Below are positions 16,676 through 27,015 of a stretch of 64,000 nt of DNA, one piece after another; positions within the stretch are counted from its first letter, which is position 1; the number at the start of each line of letters is the position of its first letter. A program made the position numbers and the translations under genes. Under the pieces are notes generated by a model, which worked only from the letters and a program-made list of their open reading frames with translations, did not search any database and was not told the origin of the DNA. This DNA is from Fidelibacterota bacterium (GTDB lineage Bacteria > Pseudomonadota > Alphaproteobacteria > Rhodospirillales > Rhodospirillaceae). Where the stretch lies: the NCBI GenBank assembly GCA_947475295.1, contig CANJLF010000003.1, positions 1 to 64,000 of the forward strand. The letters are read 5' to 3'.

Positions 16676-18154
16676 TTATTCCCCGCGCCCTGAAGCCGGG
16701 ATGAAATCAGAGTCTGCCGTAACATCATGCCCCGTCTTTGCCAACAGTAATTTGCCGGCCAGGACAATGAAGATGATGCCGCCGGTGACGGCAATCACGC
16801 CGCCGACCCCCTCCACCACCATGAATGTGATTTTGGTGGCGGTGTCCAAATCCTGGGCGGCGCCGGCGGTCTTGCGGGCCACGCCTTCAAGCCCGGCGAT
16901 ATAAAGACCTAACGAATGCAGGAACTGGCCGCCGCCCAAGAGCAAGTACATGGCGGTGCGCAGACGCCGGCGTTCAGTCCGCCGCCGCAAAAGCGGGAGC
17001 AGCAATCCGAAATAGAGCGCGATGAAGCCGAGCGTCACAGCGATCAGCATGGCGTGATAGTGGCTGGGCGTGCGCGTATCGACCGAACCCTCGAAGAAGC
17101 CGATCACGCCGCCGAAAACGAACAGAACCAAGGCCGCGGCCACAGCCTTCACCTCGGGCGCACCGGCCCAGACGTCGCTGCGCCGGCGGATCAAAAGCGC
17201 CGCCACGCTGAACATGACGACGCCGGCCGGAAGCGGCAGGGCGTACCAGTAGAGATGTGTGAAGGTCAGGCGCATGGCGGGGCTGCCGCCTTCGAAGGTC
17301 AGGTACAACAGCGGCCCGGCCGCAGCGCCGGCCACCAGAAGCAGCATCATCGCCTTGAACCACAGCGGCGGTAGCGGCGTCTCGCCGAGGGACACCCGCA
17401 CCAGAAAATAAAAGCCGCACAACATCAGCGCGGTATTGGCGAATTGCAGGATGTGCCCGCCGCCCCACATGACGTATTCGGCCGCACCCGCGATATCCAT
17501 ATTCGGCGGCAGCGTGAACCAGGCCGCAACGACACAAACCAATGCGATGAGGTAAATCACGCCCGCGCAAGCAACGCCGAAGGTGCCGGCCTCGACGAAG
17601 CGCTGGTGCGCGAGGGAAATCAGCAGCCGGATAATCGGCAGCGCCAAACTTACAGCCAACAGCGTCAGACCGGCGAAATAGAGCGGATGCACCAACAGCG
17701 GGATATAATTGTTGATCGACGGCTCGCCCAAATCGGCCAAGGCCGGAATCAGCAACATGATGAAACTCAAGCCGAAGCCATACATGGCGGTGCGGCCCAC
17801 CAGAATGCTGAGCCCGCCGAAGTCGGCGCTGCGCGACTGCGCCGTCACGACCACCGTCAGCGCACCCTGTACGCCCAGGTACCACACGACAAAAGCGAAG
17901 CTGACGTGAACCACGAGAAGCTTTTGGAAAAAAGTCTGGCCGGTCCAGGGCAGGATGTTTTCCGCGCCGGGCATACGCGCGAGGGCCAGCAGCAGCGCTA
18001 GAAACCCCGCCAGAGCCAGAGCCGCCAGCGGCAGGACCGTCCAGCCGTGCAACTCCGCGCGCAAATCGGGCGTCAGCTTGCCGGCAAAATTGCCGTCCAC
18101 CGGCACATCGACCGGCGGCGGCAGCGATCGCGCAATGACTTCCCTATCGTCCAT
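16676..18154 (-). CDS. Divergent haem-copper oxidase subunit I-like (NOR-like) membrane protein
   Basis: The 492-aa protein has about 12-14 helices and the subunit I fold. Candidate ligands are His83 (LVVHVSFAFVVWYLGV, low-spin haem), His234 (MWGGGHILQF, Cu-B/Fe-B site) and His365/His367 (SHYHAMLI, haem ligands). The WGxGH site lacks the Tyr of oxygen reductases. The usual HH pair is HL (His300-Leu301), so one site ligand is missing. It resembles nitric-oxide-reductase-like members more than aa3 enzymes. No dedicated subunit II is next to it; the aa3 cox operon lies divergently upstream. It could be a NO reductase, a sensor or an assembly factor. Confidence 0.72.
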   Translation of the reverse strand: MDDREVIARSLPPPVDVPVDGNFAGKLTPDLRAELHGWTVLPLAALALAGFLALLLALARMPGAENILPWTGQTFFQKLLVVHVSFAFVVWYLGVQGALTVVVTAQSRSADFGGLSILVGRTAMYGFGLSFIMLLIPALADLGEPSINNYIPLLVHPLYFAGLTLLAVSLALPIIRLLISLAHQRFVEAGTFGVACAGVIYLIALVCVVAAWFTLPPNMDIAGAAEYVMWGGGHILQFANTALMLCGFYFLVRVSLGETPLPPLWFKAMMLLLVAGAAAGPLLYLTFEGGSPAMRLTFTHLYWYALPLPAGVVMFSVAALLIRRRSDVWAGAPEVKAVAAALVLFVFGGVIGFFEGSVDTRTPSHYHAMLIAVTLGFIALYFGLLLPLLRRRTERRRLRTAMYLLLGGGQFLHSLGLYIAGLEGVARKTAGAAQDLDTATKITFMVVEGVGGVIAVTGGIIFIVLAGKLLLAKTGHDVTADSDFIPASGRGE

Positions 18155-18178
18155 AAGCTTGGGCCGCTCCCCAGCGCT

Positions 18179-18610
18179 TCAAGCGCCGGCCGGGTACACG
18201 TGATAAAGGATGGCATAAATCACCACGCCGGTCACGGTAACGTACAACCAGATCGGCAAGGTCCAGCGCGCAAGCTTCTTATGGCGCTCGAAATCGCCGT
18301 GCAGAGAGCGCCAGGCAGTCATCACCACCATAGGCGTGACGACCACAGCCAGCACCACATGACTGATCAGCAGACTGTAATAGGCCGGAATGGTCCAGCC
18401 GGTACCGCGAAACACAAAAATCGGCGCCATGAAATGGTAAGTCAGATAGCACGCCAGAAAGACCGCCGAGACAATGATGGCGGCGATCATGACTTTGCGG
18501 TGCATCGCGCGGTTTCCCGCACGGATGAAAGTAAATCCGATCAGGATCAAAATCGTCGACAAGGCATTCAGCACGGCATTGACGTGCGGCAAGATGGTCG
18601 CTGCGGTCAT
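18179..18610 (-). CDS. DUF420 membrane protein (CtaM/YozB-like)
   Basis: The 143-aa protein has four predicted helices and DUF420 features: LPHVNAVLNALSTILILIGF, HRKVMIAAIIVSAVFLACYLTYH, and the C-terminal HKKLARWTLPIWLYVTVTGVVIY. Conserved histidines could bind haem or copper. In Staphylococcus aureus the DUF420 protein CtaM is needed for a functional haem-copper oxidase, and here the gene sits among cox genes, so an assembly role is likely. It lies 24 nt upstream of the haem-copper-oxidase-like gene in the same direction. Confidence 0.85.
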   Translation of the reverse strand: MTAATILPHVNAVLNALSTILILIGFTFIRAGNRAMHRKVMIAAIIVSAVFLACYLTYHFMAPIFVFRGTGWTIPAYYSLLISHVVLAVVVTPMVVMTAWRSLHGDFERHKKLARWTLPIWLYVTVTGVVIYAILYHVYPAGA

Positions 18611-18632
18611 AAAAAACCTTAGAGGTGCGGCT

Positions 18633-18767
18633 TTACGGGCCTTTAATGGCTGTCTTGATGATGAAGCTCACGTACATGAACAGCGACACCCCAAATAGCG
18701 CAATGGCGATGAGAACACGCTTGCGGCGGGCGGCCTTTTCCGACGGCGGGAGATCCTTGGCGACCAC
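18633..18767 (-). CDS. Small single-helix membrane protein (44 aa)
   Basis: The GTG-started ORF begins MVAKDLPPSEKAARRKR. A single hydrophobic helix (VLIAIALFGVSLFMYVSFII) and a short KTAIKGP tail follow. AGGT lies about 6 nt upstream of the start. The frame stays open far upstream, but that extension is arginine/proline-rich and runs into the cox promoter, so the short form is chosen. The basic cytoplasmic N-terminus plus one helix resembles tiny subunits or assembly peptides of cytochrome oxidases. It precedes DUF420 by 22 nt and is probably cotranscribed with it. Confidence 0.6.
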   Translation of the reverse strand: MVAKDLPPSEKAARRKRVLIAIALFGVSLFMYVSFIIKTAIKGP

Positions 18768-19095
18768 GATATGACCTGCTGAATTGAGGGGCTTGGAAGT
18801 TCGCGCTTGTATAGCCGACGGGGTCCGCCGGGGGAACCCCTCACACACGCGAACGGGAGGTCTAGATGCCTCCTGCCATCTTAAAATCCAATATAAAAAC
18901 CCACCGATTGTCGTGGCTTTACGCGGGGATAGGCTTCGGCTAGTCTGCGGCGTGGGTGAGAGGTCGGGGATCGGGCTCTCGGTTAACCCCCGGGGAAATA
19001 ACGCTAAATTGCTAAAAACCTCGAAAATATGAGTTGACCCGCTGGATCGGTCCGCTGCGGCGGCAGCCGTCCGCGGATTGCAATGGAGACCGAGT
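18768..19095. other. Divergent promoter region between the DUF420 group and coxB
   Basis: No gene is seen in these 328 bp beyond the two divergent starts. The stretch is moderately AT-rich around 18885-18910 and 19003-19030. It must hold the cox promoter and that of the minus-strand assembly group. I do not see an operator I can name. Confidence 0.55.
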
Positions 19096-21605
<2,510 letters not shown>

Positions 21606-21623
21606 AGCGAGACTTTTGAACTT

Positions 21624-22241
21624 ATGGACAAGCGCATACTCAAACGCCGCAACGCCATCCTGGGGGCCGCCGTACTGTCGGTCTCCGGGCTGATGCTCGG
21701 CTTTGCGTTTGCCATGGTTCCGCTGTTTAGCATCATCTGCACGAAGCTGGGCCTCGACGGCACCATCCAGCGGGCCACCGAAGCGCCGAAGAACATCACC
21801 AACATTCCGATGACGGTCCGCTTCGATGCCAATATCGACCGTGATCTGCCGTGGACATTCGCCCCCGAACAGAAATCGGTCGGGCTGAAGCTGGGTGAGA
21901 CCAAGACAATCTTCTATCGCGCGACCAACACCTCGGATCACGCGGTCACTGGCCAGGCCAGCTTCAATGTCACACCGGAAAAGACCGGCCAGTATTTCAA
22001 TAAGCTGGAATGCTTCTGCTTTACCGAGCAGACCTTACAGCCCGGCCAGACCGTCGACATGGGCGTGACCTTTTTCATCGATCCCGAACTGGTCAAGAAC
22101 GCCACCACCGACGAAGTACGTACGATCACGCTCTCCTACACTTTCTACAAAGCCAAGAACGAGCAGCCGGCAGCCGTCGCGTCTGCGAAAACGCCCGATG
22201 TCACGCTGATGCCGATTGCCGGCTCGGCCAGAGTAAATTGA
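21624..22241 (+). CDS. ctaG: Cytochrome c oxidase copper chaperone Cox11/CtaG
   Basis: The 205-aa protein has a single N-terminal membrane anchor (~residues 12-35) and a periplasmic immunoglobulin-like domain. The copper-binding CFCF (in [13 protein letters not shown]) and the conserved C-terminal LSYTFYKAK are present. It delivers copper to the Cu-B site of subunit I. It lies 18 nt after coxA in the operon. In many relatives ctaB separates coxA and ctaG; here it is absent from this position and encoded on the other strand. Confidence 0.96.
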   Translation: MDKRILKRRNAILGAAVLSVSGLMLGFAFAMVPLFSIICTKLGLDGTIQRATEAPKNITNIPMTVRFDANIDRDLPWTFAPEQKSVGLKLGETKTIFYRATNTSDHAVTGQASFNVTPEKTGQYFNKLECFCFTEQTLQPGQTVDMGVTFFIDPELVKNATTDEVRTITLSYTFYKAKNEQPAAVASAKTPDVTLMPIAGSARVN

Positions 22242-22274
22242 TTGGCAATTAGCGAATAAAAAGGATCTTTGCTG

Positions 22275-23105
22275 ATGAGCGCCCACGCCAAACATCCCTT
22301 CCACATGGTCAATCCGAGTCCCTGGCCTGCGGTTGGAGCTTTCGCCGCCCTGCTGACAGCTGTCGGCGCGGTTATGTTCTTCCACAAGATGCCGGTGTTC
22401 GGCATGGAACTCGGCATCATCAAGATCGTGCCGGGCATGGCCCTCATTCTCTTCACGATGGCGATGTGGTGGCGGGACGTCATCAAGGAATCCATCGTCG
22501 AACACGCTCACACCGCCGAGACCAGCACCGGCTTACGCATGGGCATGGCGCTGTTCATCGCTTCGGAAGTGATGTTCTTCGTCGCCTTCTTCTGGGCCTT
22601 CTTCCATAACGCGCTGGGCTTCTCGACTTCGACGCTGCAGTGGCCGCCCCAAGGGATCGTGCCGCTCGATGCCTGGGAGCTGCCGTTCTACAACACCGTC
22701 ATCCTGCTGACGTCGGGCGGCACCGTGACCCGCGCCCATCTGTTCATCGAACGCGGCAACAACAAAGCCGCAGCCCGTTGGATTTTCTTGACGGCCGCCT
22801 TGGGCGCTTTGTTCTTGGGCCTGCAGGCTTACGAATACAGCCACGCCTCCTTTAAGCTCACCGACGGCATCTATCCGTCGGCGTTCTACCTGGCGACGGG
22901 CTTCCACGGCTTCCACGTCTTCGTGGGAACCATCTTCCTGATCGTCTGCGGTTTCCGCGCCGCCAATAACCAGTTCAGCGCCCACAAACACATCGGTTTC
23001 CAGGCCGCGGCCTGGTACTGGCACTTCGTCGACGTGGTGTGGCTGTTCCTGTTCGTGTGGGTCTACTGGCTGCTGGGCTTGCCGATCCGCAATTTCGGCG
23101 GCTAA
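22275..23105 (+). CDS. coxC: Cytochrome c oxidase subunit III
   Basis: The 276-aa protein has seven predicted helices typical of subunit III. Landmarks are HPFHMVNPSPWP at the N-terminus, ASEVMFFVAFFWAFFHNAL, FYNTVILLTSGGTVTRAHL, GFHGFHVFVGTIFLIVC and the C-terminal HFVDVVWLFLFVWVYW. It stabilises the oxygen-reducing core. The ATG at 22275 is chosen; AAGGA lies 10 nt upstream. An in-frame TTG two codons earlier is less likely. It is followed by the structured terminator at 23124-23263. Confidence 0.97.
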   Translation: MSAHAKHPFHMVNPSPWPAVGAFAALLTAVGAVMFFHKMPVFGMELGIIKIVPGMALILFTMAMWWRDVIKESIVEHAHTAETSTGLRMGMALFIASEVMFFVAFFWAFFHNALGFSTSTLQWPPQGIVPLDAWELPFYNTVILLTSGGTVTRAHLFIERGNNKAAARWIFLTAALGALFLGLQAYEYSHASFKLTDGIYPSAFYLATGFHGFHVFVGTIFLIVCGFRAANNQFSAHKHIGFQAAAWYWHFVDVVWLFLFVWVYWLLGLPIRNFGG

Positions 23106-23123
23106 CCACTGAACGTTTCGAGA

Positions 23124-23263
23124 AAAAAGGGCCGGTTAGCGCGCGATAGGGAAAAGTCGGAACCGGTTTTCCCGACCATCGCGCGCTAGTAATTTGAATC
23201 AAAGCAATAACGGGTCAGGTTAAAACAACCTGGCCCGTTATTGCTTTGGGGCCGGCCCTTTTT
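23124..23263. terminator. Three-way-junction structure at the end of the cox genes
   Basis: An outer 12-bp stem AAAAAGGGCCGG (23124-23135)/CCGGCCCTTTTT (23252-23263) looks like an intrinsic terminator. Its loop contains two more long hairpins. One is TAGCGCGCGAT..ATCGCGCGCTA (23137-23188). The other has 22-nt arms starting CAAAGCAATAACGGG (23200-23221 with 23227-23248, a single G-T wobble). The whole 140-nt region can fold as a junction with three arms. Confidence 0.75.
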
Positions 23264-23304
23264 GTTTACACTCGCCGCCGCAGCCGTCAGCGAAGGAATT
23301 TCCC

Positions 23305-23685
23305 GTGAGGGCTCCCGAAAGCACACCTCCCCGCGTCGCGGCGCCGCTATGGGTCGCGGCCTTGGGTGCGCGCTGCCCGCGCTGCGGCCGAGGCCGGCTG
23401 TTCGACGGTTACCTGCGCATTGCGCCGGCGTGTACGGTCTGCGGCCTGAAGTTCGGCGGCAACGATACCGGCGACGGGCCGGCATTCTTCGTCATGCTGC
23501 CGCTCTGCATAATCACTGCGGTATCAGCCCTGCTTTTCGAGCTCAAGGCCGAGCCGCCTTTGTGGGAGCACATGTTGGTATGGCCGACCTTCATCGCTTT
23601 GGTCGTGGGCTTCTCGCTGCGCCCGGTGAAGGCCCTGATGGTGGCGCTGCAGTATCGCTATCGCGACGTCGAACACCGCGATTAG
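23305..23685 (+). CDS. DUF983 family zinc-ribbon membrane protein
   Basis: The 126-aa protein starts at GTG, with AAGGA about 8 nt upstream. Two CxxC pairs (ARCPRCGRGRLF and PACTVCGLKF) form a predicted zinc ribbon. Two membrane helices follow (FFVMLPLCIITAVSALLF and HMLVWPTFIALVVGF). DUF983 genes usually follow coxC and precede surf1 in alphaproteobacteria, suggesting a role with the oxidase that is not defined. No surf1 follows here; the next gene is amtB on the other strand. The strong structure upstream may separate its expression from coxC. Confidence 0.9.
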   Translation: MRAPESTPPRVAAPLWVAALGARCPRCGRGRLFDGYLRIAPACTVCGLKFGGNDTGDGPAFFVMLPLCIITAVSALLFELKAEPPLWEHMLVWPTFIALVVGFSLRPVKALMVALQYRYRDVEHRD

Positions 23686-23714
23686 GGCGGAAGCCTGGCA
23701 CTTCCGCCCTTTCT
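23684..23714. terminator. Terminator between convergent DUF983 and amtB
   Basis: A perfect 10-bp stem AGGGCGGAAG/CTTCCGCCCT with a 7-nt loop is followed by TTCT on the plus strand. It overlaps the DUF983 stop codon and lies 8 bp from the amtB stop. Confidence 0.75.
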
Positions 23715-23718
23715 CGGA

Positions 23719-24927
23719 TTAGTGGCCCATATCCTCGTCGGGCGTCGAGGAAATCTTGTGGATCGCAAGATCGGCCCCGACAAACTCGTGCTCTTCCGAG
23801 AGCCGGATACCAATCGTGGCTTTGAGCGCGCCGTAAACGATAAAGCCGGCGATGGCAGCAATCACAACGCCGACAAGCGTGCCGACGAGTTGTGCGCCGA
23901 AGGTCACGCCGCCCATGCCGCCGAGCGCTTCAAGGCCGAAGACCCCGCAGAGGATTCCGCCCATGGTGCCGCACAGACCGTGCAGCGGCCAGACCCCCAG
24001 CACGTCGTCGATCTTGAGACGGTTTTGCTGAAAGTTAAACGCCCAGACAAAGAGCGCGCCGGCGATGGCGCCTGTTGCGAGGGCCCCCGCCGGGTGCATG
24101 ACATCGGAGCCTGCGCAGATCGCCACCAGTCCAGCCAATGCGCCGTTGTGGATGAAGCCCGGGTCGTTGCGGCTCACGAAGAGCGCCGAAAGAATTCCGC
24201 CGACCATGGCCATGAGGGAATTCACCGCCACCAGGCCCGAGACCGTTTCAAGGTTTTGGGCGCTCATGACATTGAACCCGAACCAACCCACCGAGAGGAT
24301 CCACGCACCGAGGGCTAGCCAGATGATATTGGAGGGCGGCATGCCGACCGGCGAGCCGTCGCTGCGATAACGTCCCTTGCGGTTGCCCAGCAGAATCACG
24401 GCGCCGAGCGCGATCCATCCGCCCATGGCGTGAACCACGACAGAGCCGGCAAAATCATGGAATTTCGCGCCGAAGGTGCCTTCCATGAAGGTCTGGAAAC
24501 CGAAATTGCCGTTCCAGGCCATGCCCTCGAAAAGCGGGTAGACCAACGCCACGAGAACAACGGTCGCGATCAACTGTGGATAAAACTTGGCGCGCTCGGC
24601 GATGCCGCCCGAGATGATCGCAGGGATCGCCGCGGCGAAGGTCAGCAGAAAAAAGAACTTCACTAGATCGTAGCCCTGAGGGGCAAAACTGCTGCCCTCG
24701 CCGCCGGAAATGGCATGGGCGCTTTGCATAAAACTCACACCGTAAGCGAGACCGTAACCGATAAAAAAGTAGGCCACCGTGGACGCCGCGAAATCCACCA
24801 GGATCTTCACGAGCGCGTTGACCTGCGAGCGTTTGCGTACTGTCCCCACTTCGAGAAATGCGAAACCCGCGTGCATGGCCAGCACCATGACCGCGCCGAT
24901 CAGAATGAAAAAAACGTTGGAACCCAT
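23719..24927 (-). CDS. amtB: Ammonium transporter
   Basis: The 402-aa Amt/Rh-family channel has about 11 helices. The family signatures are FAFLEVGTVRKRSQ in the first helix region, HAMGGWIALGAVILLG (first twin-His position) and HGLCGTMGGILCGVFGL (second). It lets ammonium or ammonia into the cell. There is no signal peptide. The usual partner glnK is not adjacent; the upstream region is non-coding and then TusA. The cytoplasmic tail SEEHEFVGADLAIHKISS keeps the type of sequence that contacts GlnK in relatives. The leader may form alternative hairpins. Confidence 0.96.
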   Translation of the reverse strand: MGSNVFFILIGAVMVLAMHAGFAFLEVGTVRKRSQVNALVKILVDFAASTVAYFFIGYGLAYGVSFMQSAHAISGGEGSSFAPQGYDLVKFFFLLTFAAAIPAIISGGIAERAKFYPQLIATVVLVALVYPLFEGMAWNGNFGFQTFMEGTFGAKFHDFAGSVVVHAMGGWIALGAVILLGNRKGRYRSDGSPVGMPPSNIIWLALGAWILSVGWFGFNVMSAQNLETVSGLVAVNSLMAMVGGILSALFVSRNDPGFIHNGALAGLVAICAGSDVMHPAGALATGAIAGALFVWAFNFQQNRLKIDDVLGVWPLHGLCGTMGGILCGVFGLEALGGMGGVTFGAQLVGTLVGVVIAAIAGFIVYGALKATIGIRLSEEHEFVGADLAIHKISSTPDEDMGH

Positions 24928-24995
24928 TGATAGCCCCTCCCAGGGTTAAGGCCCGCGCCTCCCTCCCCCAGGGAACAACGGACCGAGCGAGACAC

Positions 24996-25041
24996 CTGCC
25001 CGGCTTCAGCTTGAATGCCGGGCAGCATAAAATGGCTGCCC
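24996..25041 (-). promoter_or_regulatory. Mutually exclusive hairpins in the amtB leader
   Basis: CTGCCCGGC (24996-25004) can pair with GCCGGGCAG (25017-25025), a perfect 9-bp stem. The overlapping GGGCAGC (25020-25026) can instead pair with GCTGCCC (25035-25041), a perfect 7-bp stem. The shared bases make the two folds exclusive, 70-115 nt before the amtB start codon. Confidence 0.5.
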
Positions 25042-25196
25042 GAGAACACCCGAGCCGCCACCTTCGGAGGGACATATTCAAGAACCGTGCCGCACTAATT
25101 TATTATTTAAAATCAGAATATTATATGATCGTTCCCACGAAATGCGCGACATGATGGTTACGCTTTCAGCATGATCGAAGAGGGCGTGGCTAATTG

Positions 25197-25445
25197 TTAG
25201 GCAGCGGAGGTTGATTTCTTAAGGCGGAAGCGCAAAAGACCGTCGGTCTCTTGCCCGATATGCTCAACCACATGGCCGTGGCTGGCACAGAACGCCGGCA
25301 CGTCGCGCAAGGCCGCGCGGTCCGTGGCGAGCAACTCAACGGCGGCGCCCGCGGCCAGGCCCTTGAGGCGCTTGCGCAGCCGCAGCACCGGTAGAGGACA
25401 GTTGAGCCCGCGGGCATCGACGATAATTGGCTGATCTTGCGTCAT
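25197..25445 (-). CDS. TusA/SirA-family sulfur-carrier protein
   Basis: This is an 82-aa soluble protein of the TusA fold. The active cysteine is in VDARGLNCPLPVLRLRK (residues ~9-25), the family signature CPxP. It carries persulfide sulfur between partners, in tRNA thiolation or in other sulfur relays. It is divergent from a YeeE/YedE transporter 48 bp away; such pairs are commonly linked to thiosulfate or sulfur import. Whether it serves tRNA modification or this transporter is not shown. Confidence 0.92.
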   Translation of the reverse strand: MTQDQPIIVDARGLNCPLPVLRLRKRLKGLAAGAAVELLATDRAALRDVPAFCASHGHVVEHIGQETDGLLRFRLKKSTSAA

Positions 25446-25493
25446 AGCCTAAGCACGATACTGTGAGCCCACTTTGCGGCAGGAGTTAAAGCG

Positions 25494-26507
25494 GTGGAGA
25501 ATGTCTCGTCGGGCACTTTAGCCGCCCTTTGCGGCCTTGGCATCGGCGCTGTCGTGGGTGCTGCGGCTTTGGTGAGCAATTTCTGTGCGCTCGGTGCTGT
25601 GGCCGACATCTTGTTCGCCAAGGACTGGCGGCGCATGCGGGCGTGGATGCTGGCCGCCGGGGTTGCCCTGCTGGGCACGCAAGGGCTGGACGCAGCGGGA
25701 CTGATCCATATCGAGGCCCTTTTAGCGCTCCCTGTGCTGTGGCTGCCGGCGGTGATCGGAGGCATCTGTTTCGGCTTCGGCATGTCGCTTGCGGGCGGCT
25801 GCGTCAACCGCGCCCTGGTCCGCCTGGGCGCAGGCTCGCTCAAATCCTTGGCAACGGTGCTGGCGGTCGGCATCGCGGCGGCAGTTACAGCCGTGGGCGT
25901 ACTGGCCCCGGTCAATGCCGCCCTCGCCCGCTGGGGCAGTCTCGACCTGCTCATCGCGCCGCAGGCCGTACGCTGGATCGTGACTGCAGTGGTCGCCGGC
26001 GGACTGATCGGCTTTTGCCTGAAGGATGCCTGGTTCCGGGCCTCACGCGACCAATTGGCGGCGGGTTTCATCATCGGCGCCATGATCCCGGCGGCCTGGC
26101 TGGCATCGGAAGGAACCGAAGCTCTCAACTTTGTAGCACCCCTCGGCGATTTTCTCATGGCAATCACCCTCCAGCGCGCAGCGCCGATTTTCGGCATGGC
26201 CGCGGTGCTCGGCGTGCCGCTGGGCGCATTTATTGCCGCAGCGGTGACGCGCAATCTGGCGCTGGAAACCTTCACCAACCGCGCCGATTTGGGCCGCCAT
26301 CTTGCCGGCGCGGTGCTGATGGGTTTCGGCGGCACGCTGACGTTAGGCTGTACCTTCGGCCAAGGGCTCTCGGGTATGTCCACACTTTCGCTCACCGCCG
26401 TGATAGCGGTGGCGGCGATCCTGTTCGGATGCCTATGGGGTATTCGCTATTTTGAAGCCGAAGGTGTGTGGGCTGGGCTGAAACTGACCCTCAAGCGCGG
26501 CGTTTGA
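25494..26507 (+). CDS. YeeE/YedE (TsuA-type) thiosulfate/sulfur transporter
   Basis: The 337-aa membrane protein has about ten helices and the two cysteine motifs of the YeeE family: SLAGGCVNRALVRLG and TLTLGCTFGQGLSGMS. In characterised members these cysteines relay thiosulfate through the membrane. An additional Cys is in SNFCALGAV near the N-terminus. It starts at GTG. It is divergent from TusA and ends 17 bp inside the convergent ModE-like gene. The context supports sulfur uptake with TusA as acceptor. Thiosulfate as substrate is inferred from the family. Confidence 0.88.
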   Translation: MENVSSGTLAALCGLGIGAVVGAAALVSNFCALGAVADILFAKDWRRMRAWMLAAGVALLGTQGLDAAGLIHIEALLALPVLWLPAVIGGICFGFGMSLAGGCVNRALVRLGAGSLKSLATVLAVGIAAAVTAVGVLAPVNAALARWGSLDLLIAPQAVRWIVTAVVAGGLIGFCLKDAWFRASRDQLAAGFIIGAMIPAAWLASEGTEALNFVAPLGDFLMAITLQRAAPIFGMAAVLGVPLGAFIAAAVTRNLALETFTNRADLGRHLAGAVLMGFGGTLTLGCTFGQGLSGMSTLSLTAVIAVAAILFGCLWGIRYFEAEGVWAGLKLTLKRGV

Positions 26508-26883
26508 AGGACTTGGCTGATAAGGCGCCGTGCAACGCCTTCAGATCGGCGGCGATGGCTTGGCCTGTGACGTTCTGCATATTGCGGTAGCGCGCGAGCA
26601 CCTCGCGCCCGAAGTCAGTAAGAACCGCGCCGCCGCCGCCGCCTTTGCCGCCTTTGGCGGTCGTGACCACCGGCGCCTTGAACATGCGGTTCATTTCGTC
26701 GACCAGCAGCCAGGCCCGGCGGTAGCTCATGGCCATGTGCCGGCCCGCAGCGGCGATAGAACCGGTTGCGACGATGTGGTCCAGCAAATCGGCCTTGCCC
26801 GGACCGATGGCGGTCTCGGCTCCCAGCACGATCTTGAGGCGCGCGCCAACCGATGTCTTTGAAGACGCTCTTGCGGGTTTCAT
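26491..26883 (-). CDS. ModE-like winged helix-turn-helix regulator
   Basis: The 130-aa protein corresponds to the N-terminal DNA-binding domain of ModE without the molybdate-binding MOP domains. The LysR-type HTH is visible as LLDHIVATGSIAAAGRHMAMSYRRAWLLVDEMN. It is followed by the wing, VVTTAKGGKGGGGGAVLTDFGREVL. Such short forms are common near molybdenum or sulfur genes. It converges with the transporter and overlaps its end by 17 bp. The ligand is unknown; the lack of MOP domains argues against direct molybdate sensing. Confidence 0.85.
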   Translation of the reverse strand: MKPARASSKTSVGARLKIVLGAETAIGPGKADLLDHIVATGSIAAAGRHMAMSYRRAWLLVDEMNRMFKAPVVTTAKGGKGGGGGAVLTDFGREVLARYRNMQNVTGQAIAADLKALHGALSAKSFKRRA

Positions 26884-27015
26884 CTGGAGAATTTCCTTTT
26901 TCGGCAGCCACTATACACGGCCACGCGGGCGGGTGACTATTCTCAGACGGGGGCCGTCCGCCCTAAACTATAAACTGGTCCCCCTTGAACATCCCGGGGA
27001 CAGCGGGAGAACGTC

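Noticed and set aside
24928-25196. Sigma-54 promoter for amtB
   Set aside because: No GG-N10-GC element with the TGGCAC..TTGC form was visible on the minus strand.
25442-26395. Minus-strand open frame of 317 codons over the YeeE/YedE gene
   Set aside because: It is antisense, Ala/Pro/Ser/Thr-rich, without helices or motifs, while the plus-strand frame is a textbook membrane protein.
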